A stretch of 53,471 bases of DNA, taken from the NCBI GenBank assembly GCA_946187345.1, contig CAMHQD010000015.1:1-53471 (forward strand). The letters are read 5' to 3'. Position numbers and translations under genes: made by a program. Below, piece by piece: positions 48,767 to 53,471 of this stretch (position 1 is the stretch's first letter; each line of letters starts with the position of its first letter). This DNA comes from an uncultured Porphyromonadaceae bacterium (GTDB taxonomy: Bacteria; Bacteroidota; Bacteroidia; Bacteroidales; Muribaculaceae). Below the pieces are notes generated by a model. That model saw nothing but the letters and a program-made list of their open reading frames with translations. It was not told the origin of the DNA and searched no databases.

Positions 48767-49183
48767 ATGGGACGGATATTGGCGATAGACTACGGACGAA
48801 AGCGCTGTGGGTTGGCGGTTACCGACCCACTGCGCATCGCCGGAACCGCACTCGACACGGTGCCGGCATCGGCCGTGTTGGAACGAGTGCTCGCCTATAT
48901 CGCGGCAAACGAAGTGGATATTGTCGTTGTCGGACAACCGACTCAACTCAACGGGCTACCAAGCGAGAGTATGCGCTATATAACTCCGTTTGTGGCGCGG
49001 CTACGCAAGGCTCTGCCCGAGAGCGTGGAAGTGGTGATGTTTGACGAGCGCTTCACGAGCACAATAGCCCACCGCGCAATGCTTGATGGTGGCTTGAAGA
49101 AGAGCGACCGTCGCGACAAAGCACTTGTGGACCGTATGGCGGCAACAATAATCCTCAACGACTATCTCATGAGTAGAGAGTAG
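48767..49183 (+). CDS. ruvX: Holliday junction resolvase-like protein RuvX/YqgF
   Basis: This RNase H-fold nuclease family acts in rRNA 5'-end maturation (YqgF in E. coli) and has been proposed as a junction resolvase. The 138-residue protein has the first acidic motif LAIDYGRKRCGLAVTD, VVGQPTQLNG, FDERFTS with the second acidic residue, and a final KALVDRMAATIIL with the third. Length and motifs are normal. It lies between rho and def, 50 bp before def, and the three are probably cotranscribed. Confidence 0.95.
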   Translation: MGRILAIDYGRKRCGLAVTDPLRIAGTALDTVPASAVLERVLAYIAANEVDIVVVGQPTQLNGLPSESMRYITPFVARLRKALPESVEVVMFDERFTSTIAHRAMLDGGLKKSDRRDKALVDRMAATIILNDYLMSRE

Positions 49184-49233
49184 AGAACCCCATTTCTCCC
49201 ATAACGAAAACCAAAAAAACAAACAACAAAATA

Positions 49234-49806
49234 ATGGTACTGCCGATTTATTTGTACGGACACCCGGTGCTACGCACCGAGACAAAAACAGTGACGCCTG
49301 ACTTTCCGGATCTGGACAAACTGATCCAGAACATGAAAGAGACGATGTATGCCACCGATGGCATCGGCATCGCCGCGCCGCAGGTGGGCGTCAGCGCCCG
49401 TCTGGTGTACATTGATGTGGATGTCCTCAAGGAAGACCTCCCCGAACTCGCCGGCGTCAATATGGTGCTGATTAATCCCGAAATCACCGTCGACGAGAGT
49501 GTCGCTCCCGTGACGCGTGAGGAGGGCTGCCTGAGCATTCCCGACATCCACGAGAACGTGAAGCGTCATGAGCGAATCCACATCCGCTATGCCGACGAGA
49601 ATTGGGTAATTCACGAGAAAGACATCGAGGGCTACTTGGCACGGGTTATCCAACACGAGTGTGACCACCTGAACAAAACTCTTTTCACTGACCACGTTGA
49701 GGGTTATCGCAAGGTGATGATCCGCGGCAAACTGCTGAACATCGCAAAGGGCAAAGTAGACTGCAAATATAGGGTAAAAACAGCCCCTAAGTTACACAAA
49801 AAATAA
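49234..49806 (+). CDS. def: Peptide deformylase Def
   Basis: Def removes the N-formyl group from nascent proteins. The 190-residue metalloenzyme has motif 1 GIGIAAPQVG, motif 2 EEGCLSIP (Cys metal ligand) and motif 3 QHECDHLNK (the HExxH metal site). The length is typical for Bacteroidota deformylases. It is followed by a strong hairpin terminator, so it closes the rho-ruvX-def unit. The usual fmt partner is not adjacent. Confidence 0.97.
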   Translation: MVLPIYLYGHPVLRTETKTVTPDFPDLDKLIQNMKETMYATDGIGIAAPQVGVSARLVYIDVDVLKEDLPELAGVNMVLINPEITVDESVAPVTREEGCLSIPDIHENVKRHERIHIRYADENWVIHEKDIEGYLARVIQHECDHLNKTLFTDHVEGYRKVMIRGKLLNIAKGKVDCKYRVKTAPKLHKK

Positions 49807-49838
49807 GGGCTAACTCACTGGGAGGCAACAGAAAGCAT

Positions 49839-49872
49839 GCAGGGGATGTCTCCCGACATCCCCTGCAAATTT
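49839..49872 (+). terminator. Intrinsic terminator after def
   Basis: GCAGGGGATGT (49839-49849) pairs perfectly with ACATCCCCTGC (49856-49866) around CTCCCG, followed by AAATTTTAAAT. The rest of the 187-bp spacer up to tilS contains a short ACACACAC run and AT-rich DNA with no clear promoter box. Confidence 0.85.
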
Positions 49873-49993
49873 TAAATCTAATACCATGAAAAACACACAC
49901 ACACAGTGCAAAAGTAATATAGATGACCGAAACAAGCAAATTAATTAACAATTATTTAGAATTTTATACATTTATTTGTAATAACTGCTTGTC

Positions 49994-51394
49994 ATGGACA
50001 GTTTTGTTGCTCAAATCGAAAGGTTTTGCAGGACGCACAACCTCCTTCCTGATGGAGGCCGCGCTCTCGTCGCGGTGAGCGGCGGCGCTGATAGCGTGGC
50101 ACTGCTGCGCGTATTGCTCGAATTGAACGTACCCGTGGTAGCGGCTCACGCCAACCATGGCTTGCGCGGTAAGGAGAGCGACCATGACCAACAATTCGTC
50201 GAGAGATTGTGCGACCGGCTCGCCGTGCCGATAATTGTGACACGGCTGCGCGTGCGGGAAGCCGCAGCGGCTCGCAGCATGAGCATTGAGATGGCAGCAC
50301 GCGAATTGCGCTACGCTTGGTTGGAGAGGGTGAGGCGCAAACAGAAGTGCGAAGCCATTGCCGTCGCTCATCATGCCGACGACCAAGTGGAGACTGTGCT
50401 GCTTAATATGCTGCGCGGCACCGGACTGCAAGGCCTGGTCGGTATGAGGCCCGTGAACGGACGCGTGGTCAGACCGCTACTCGCTGTAAGGCGCGCCGAC
50501 GTGCTGCGCTATCTGGACTCCATCAAGCAGGACTTCGTCACAGACAGCAGCAACCTCGAGAACAAGTACCGACGCAACCGCATTCGCAACGTCGTGATGC
50601 CGGCACTGGAATCGCAGTTTGCAGATGCCACTCAACGTCTGCTGGACTCAATCGCGCGCATCACCCAGGGCACCGATTTATATCGCGAGTTGGTAGCCAA
50701 CGTCATCTCCAACCTCACCTCACATTGCAGCGTGGAGGGCGTGCCGGTGAGCCGCATCGACACTCAGCGCCTGCTTGAGTATGCCAACTGCCCGATGCTG
50801 CTCAAGGAAATCTTGAAGAGCAAAGGCTTCGGGATGGACCTTGCCGATGAGGTTATGACAGCAATAAAATCACGCTCAATAGGTGCGTCTTATTCAAGTT
50901 CTACTTTAACTCTAACAGTGGAGCGCGATTTCATTGAGTGCGTGGAGAGTAGGCTACTTGAAAGCGCTTCGAGTGAAGAACGCGAAATCGGCAGCACCGT
51001 GTTTCAACAAAAGGTTGAGGTGTGGAGGAAAAGCGAACCGTTTGAGGCGGCAGCGGTCAACGGGCGCGACACGGTGGCGATACCGGCCGCACTGCTTGAC
51101 GGCGCTCGCCGCGTGGTGCTGCGCCACTGGCGCGAGGGCGACCGGATGCGCCCCTTCGGGCTGCACGGCACCAAACTGCTGAGCGACCTAATGGTGGCCC
51201 GGCGGTTCACTAACGCACAGAAGCGGCTGGCGTGGCTGCTTGAGATTGATGGAGAGGTGGTGTGGCTGGTGGGCCACCGCGCCGCCGAGGCGACACGGGT
51301 GGACGAGGGCTGCACCGACTGGGTGCTGCTACGGTCGCGCGTCCGACAACATTACCCGCATCAGGCGCCGCAGGCTGGGCTCATTCTTGATTAG
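49994..51394 (+). CDS. tilS: tRNA(Ile)-lysidine synthase TilS
   Basis: TilS converts C34 of tRNA-Ile(CAU) to lysidine with ATP and lysine, so that the tRNA reads AUA codons. The 466-residue protein has the PP-loop VSGGADSVALL (about residues 25-35), HANHGLRG, AVAHHADDQVETVLLNMLRGTGLQGL (split: AVAHHADDQVETVLL and NMLRGTGLQGL), and the C-terminal TilS domain with LRHWREGDRMRPFG and KLLSDL. The last roughly 20 residues after WVLLRSR lie beyond the usual end and overlap the opposite DUF5106 gene by 66 bp. Confidence 0.95.
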   Translation: MDSFVAQIERFCRTHNLLPDGGRALVAVSGGADSVALLRVLLELNVPVVAAHANHGLRGKESDHDQQFVERLCDRLAVPIIVTRLRVREAAAARSMSIEMAARELRYAWLERVRRKQKCEAIAVAHHADDQVETVLLNMLRGTGLQGLVGMRPVNGRVVRPLLAVRRADVLRYLDSIKQDFVTDSSNLENKYRRNRIRNVVMPALESQFADATQRLLDSIARITQGTDLYRELVANVISNLTSHCSVEGVPVSRIDTQRLLEYANCPMLLKEILKSKGFGMDLADEVMTAIKSRSIGASYSSSTLTLTVERDFIECVESRLLESASSEEREIGSTVFQQKVEVWRKSEPFEAAAVNGRDTVAIPAALLDGARRVVLRHWREGDRMRPFGLHGTKLLSDLMVARRFTNAQKRLAWLLEIDGEVVWLVGHRAAEATRVDEGCTDWVLLRSRVRQHYPHQAPQAGLILD

Positions 51395-52108
51395 CACGGT
51401 GCCGTCCGGCGCGATAAGGTACATCAGTGGCTGCGACGGCAGGTAATAGAGGTCATCATTAATAACGCTCATCGACTTGTTCCAGCCATTGATGATTGGC
51501 TCGGGATAATGCGTCATGCGCCACACGCGCTCGTTGTCGCCGCTATAAATGGCCAGCACGGCGAGACGCCCGCCACCGACGAGCGCTTTGATGGTGTCAT
51601 TGTCGGCGATGCGTTGCTTGACACGGGCACAAGCGTCACAGTCAGGGTCATTGAAGAGCAGCAAGACGTGACGGCCGGCCAGTTCGGCCGTGGTGTGCCG
51701 CGAGCCGTCGGACAGCACATAGTCGATGGTGGCGGCGCGCGAGCCCACACGGTTTTTGGCGAGCGACTCGGCCATCAGCCGCGGCCGCATCTTCTCTGAC
51801 GGAGTGAGCACACTGTCGCGCAAGGCGCGCTCCAAAATCGTCAGATACAGTTCGTCACTATACAGGCTGTCCGTGGGGTCAGCCAGATGGCTGTCAGCCC
51901 AGGCGAGCACCTCGCGATAGGACTCGGGGCGCGTGGCAAGAGCCTGCATAATGCGGTCAGTGATAATCACAGCATCGCGATGAGGCCGCAACTCAATCTG
52001 AGAGATAACCAAAGACAAGTTGCCGACGTTGACGGTGGGCTCATCTGCTTTTACAGCCACAATGGCCAATAAGCACAAGACTGTTGTAAGAATTATCTTT
52101 CTCATCAT
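51329..52108 (-). CDS. DUF5106 / thioredoxin-fold exported protein
   Basis: The 259-residue protein has a signal peptide (MMRKIILTTVLCLLAIVAVKA), a helical N-terminal domain (about 25-150) resembling DUF5106, and a C-terminal thioredoxin-like domain with CDAC in LLFNDPDCDACARVK as the redox-active CxxC. It probably acts on disulfides in the periplasm. Its partner is unknown. The start is the first of two adjacent ATGs (52108 or 52105). A frame extension to 52291 is rejected because it runs through the divergent promoter region. It converges on tilS with a 66-bp overlap. Confidence 0.83.
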   Translation of the reverse strand: MMRKIILTTVLCLLAIVAVKADEPTVNVGNLSLVISQIELRPHRDAVIITDRIMQALATRPESYREVLAWADSHLADPTDSLYSDELYLTILERALRDSVLTPSEKMRPRLMAESLAKNRVGSRAATIDYVLSDGSRHTTAELAGRHVLLLFNDPDCDACARVKQRIADNDTIKALVGGGRLAVLAIYSGDNERVWRMTHYPEPIINGWNKSMSVINDDLYYLPSQPLMYLIAPDGTVLIKNEPSLRRLMRVMLSDARP

Positions 52109-52122
52109 AAAATCAAAATCAG

Positions 52123-52156
52123 TTTGCAAATATAACGTGTTTTTTTCGTACTTTTG
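52123..52156 (+). promoter_or_regulatory. Divergent promoter region of ybaK and the DUF5106 gene
   Basis: On the plus strand TTTG (52123-52126) and TACTTTTG (52149-52156) are 22 nt apart, 20 nt before the ybaK ATG. On the minus strand TATATTTG (52134-52127) is a -7 box 18 nt before the DUF5106 gene start. The two promoters overlap. Confidence 0.6.
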
Positions 52157-52176
52157 TCGTTCAAAGCGAGAAAAAG

Positions 52177-52677
52177 ATGAAAAAAAGTATAAAAACCAAT
52201 GTGTGCCGCCTGTTGGACGCCGCCCGTATCGCCTATGAGACGTTGACCTACGAGGTTGACGAGAGCGACTTGAGCGTGGAGCACGTGGCACAGCAACTCG
52301 GGTTGGACGCGGCCACGGTGTTCAAGACGCTGGTGCTACGCGGCGACCGCACCGGCCTATTGGTGTGTGTGGTGCCCGGCGGCACAACGGTCGACTTGAA
52401 GAAAGCCGCCACGGCAAGCGGCAACAAGAAGGTGGAGATGCTCCACCAGCGCGAACTGTTGCCCACCACGGGCTATATACGCGGCGGGTGCTCCCCTATC
52501 GGCATGAAGAAACCGCTGCCCACGTTTATCGACGAGACGTGCGAGTTGTGGGACGCGATCTGCGTCAGCGCCGGTCAACGCGGCGCGCAAGTACGGCTAT
52601 CACCGGGCGACTTGATTAACTATGTGGGCGCAACGGTGGTTGACTTGACAGAAATTGACAACAATAGCATAAAATGA
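52177..52677 (+). CDS. ybaK: Cys-tRNA(Pro) deacylase YbaK/EbsC
   Basis: YbaK hydrolyses Cys-tRNA(Pro) mischarged by prolyl-tRNA synthetase. The 166-residue protein has the family core KTNVCRLLDAARIAYETLTYE, VFKTLVLRGD with the key lysine, VPGGTTVDLKKAA, GYIRGGCSPIGMKKPLPTFID (split: GYIRGGCSPIGMKK and PLPTFIDE) and ISAGQRG-like VSAGQRGAQVRL. The length is normal. Its stop overlaps the aroC start as ATGA, so the two are coupled. Confidence 0.94.
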   Translation: MKKSIKTNVCRLLDAARIAYETLTYEVDESDLSVEHVAQQLGLDAATVFKTLVLRGDRTGLLVCVVPGGTTVDLKKAATASGNKKVEMLHQRELLPTTGYIRGGCSPIGMKKPLPTFIDETCELWDAICVSAGQRGAQVRLSPGDLINYVGATVVDLTEIDNNSIK

Positions 52678-53471
52678 ATACGTTTGGACACAACTATCGC
52701 GTTACCACGTTCGGCGAGTCTCACGGTCCGGCCATAGGCGGCGTGATTGACGGCGTGCCGCCACGCGAGGCAATCGACGTGGAGGCGCTGCAGCGTTACG
52801 TGGCTCGTCGCCGTCCGGGACAGTCGGCACTCACAACTCAACGCGCCGAGGCCGACGAGGTGGAAATCCTCTCGGGACTGCTTGACGGCGTCACACTGGG
52901 CACGCCCATCGGCTACATTATCCGCAACACCGGCCATCACAGCGGCGACTATGCCGCGATAGCCACCTGCTACCGCCCCAACCACGCCGACTACACTTGG
53001 GAACGGCGCTACGGTGTCCGCGACGCTCGCGGCGGCGGGCGCGCGAGCGCCCGCGAGACGGCGGCGCGGATGGTTGCCGGCGGCATCGCCGCACAAGTGC
53101 TCTCACGGCGCGGCGTCTCCATTGTTGCCTATGCTTCTGCAATTGGAGGTATCACTTGCGACACGCCCTATCAGTCGCTCGACTTGTCGGCAATCGACAG
53201 CAACGACGTGCGATGCCCGGACGCAACCGTCGCGGCACAAATGGCCGAGGCCATTGCCACGGCGCGCGCCGAGGGCGACACGCTGGGCGGCGTGGTGACT
53301 CTGGTGGCGAGCGGTGTCCCCGCCGGTGTGGGCAACCCTGTGTTCGGCAAACTTAGCGCGGAACTTGCCGCGGCAATGATGAGCATTCCGGCGGTGAAAG
53401 GCGTGGAGATTGGCGACGGCTTCTCGCTCGCCGCAGCGCGCGGCAGCGAAGTGGTCGACAAATTTGTCGGC
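52674..53471 (+). CDS. aroC: Chorismate synthase AroC (partial, cut by the window end)
   Basis: AroC converts 5-enolpyruvylshikimate-3-phosphate to chorismate using reduced FMN, the last common step to aromatic amino acids. The 266 codons in the window begin MNTFGHNYRVTTFGESHGPA and contain GVPPREAIDVEALQRYVARRRPGQS-type sequence (GVIDGVPP and RRPGQSALTTQR), GTPIGYIIRNT, RPNHADYTWERRYGVRDARGGGRASARE (split: RPNHADYTWERRYG and RDARGGGRASARETAARM) and GDTLGGVV. The frame is open to the last base. The full protein should be about 350-360 residues, so about a quarter is missing. It starts inside the ybaK stop codon. Confidence 0.96.
   Translation, partial: MNTFGHNYRVTTFGESHGPAIGGVIDGVPPREAIDVEALQRYVARRRPGQSALTTQRAEADEVEILSGLLDGVTLGTPIGYIIRNTGHHSGDYAAIATCYRPNHADYTWERRYGVRDARGGGRASARETAARMVAGGIAAQVLSRRGVSIVAYASAIGGITCDTPYQSLDLSAIDSNDVRCPDATVAAQMAEAIATARAEGDTLGGVVTLVASGVPAGVGNPVFGKLSAELAAAMMSIPAVKGVEIGDGFSLAAARGSEVVDKFVG

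Noticed and set aside
1-53471. tRNA, rRNA, tmRNA or SRP RNA genes
   Set aside because: None was recognised by eye in the spacers. A covariance-model scan would be needed to exclude them fully.

Overview
The window is 53.5 kb of a Bacteroidales chromosome. Three things point there. Promoters carry the Bacteroidota -7 box TAnnTTTG, several with TTTG about 19 nt upstream, and there are almost no Shine-Dalgarno sequences. The lineage-typical genes include SprA of the type IX secretion system (T9SS), a BT_3928-like DoxX protein next to a DUF1599 protein, a UpxY-type NusG paralogue, Rho with a very long disordered insertion, and DUF5106. Coding DNA is GC-rich and the spacers are AT-rich. The T9SS-type C-terminus of the large M6 protease and the overall gene set look most like Muribaculaceae or a close relative, but the family-level call is only an inference. 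No rRNA or tRNA gene, prophage or CRISPR array was recognised.

Layout. 0.1-5.7 kb (minus strand): trxB, DUF1599 and DoxX form a tight cluster, followed by panC-panD (pantothenate) and ffh (signal recognition particle). 6.0-10.9 kb: a fucose/arabinose isomerase-fold protein, a YitT membrane protein, a small 4-TM protein, tdk and a dGTPase. 10.9-13.6 kb is the accessory region. A REP-associated tyrosine transposase sits between GTAG-headed palindromes, then comes an orphan UpxY/NusG-like antiterminator, then an IS200-like HUH transposase. That transposase is framed by two matching hairpins and two mirror-image clusters of long structured repeats. 13.6-31.1 kb (minus strand): a 2168-residue M6 metalloprotease with a T9SS-type sorting tail, a four-helix-bundle protein, the T9SS translocon SprA, ruvA and typA. 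31.2-35.2 kb: a TonB-dependent receptor behind a TPP riboswitch, followed by an exported metallophosphoesterase. 35.2-43.9 kb (plus strand): a PAP2 phosphatase, a small conserved protein, then udk, lptB, holB, an AddB-like nuclease, a dicarboxylate/amino-acid symporter and bcp. 44-53.5 kb: a DPP-IV-like peptidase, a candidate small RNA, rho-ruvX-def, tilS converging on a DUF5106 gene, ybaK, and aroC cut by the window end.

Functional links. SprA lies next to a protease whose tail looks like T9SS cargo. The TPP riboswitch makes the TonB receptor a thiamine-uptake candidate, and its phosphoesterase neighbour could act on phosphorylated thiamine. The 10.9-13.6 kb region looks like a hot spot for two independent single-strand (HUH) transposase/palindrome systems. 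Many gene boundaries also carry short tandem arrays of 7-9 nt units, and at least four longer dispersed intergenic repeat families occur. The most unusual signals are the mirror-image repeat clusters around the IS200-like gene, the cassette-within-FN3 architecture of the M6 protease, and the structured candidate transcript upstream of rho.
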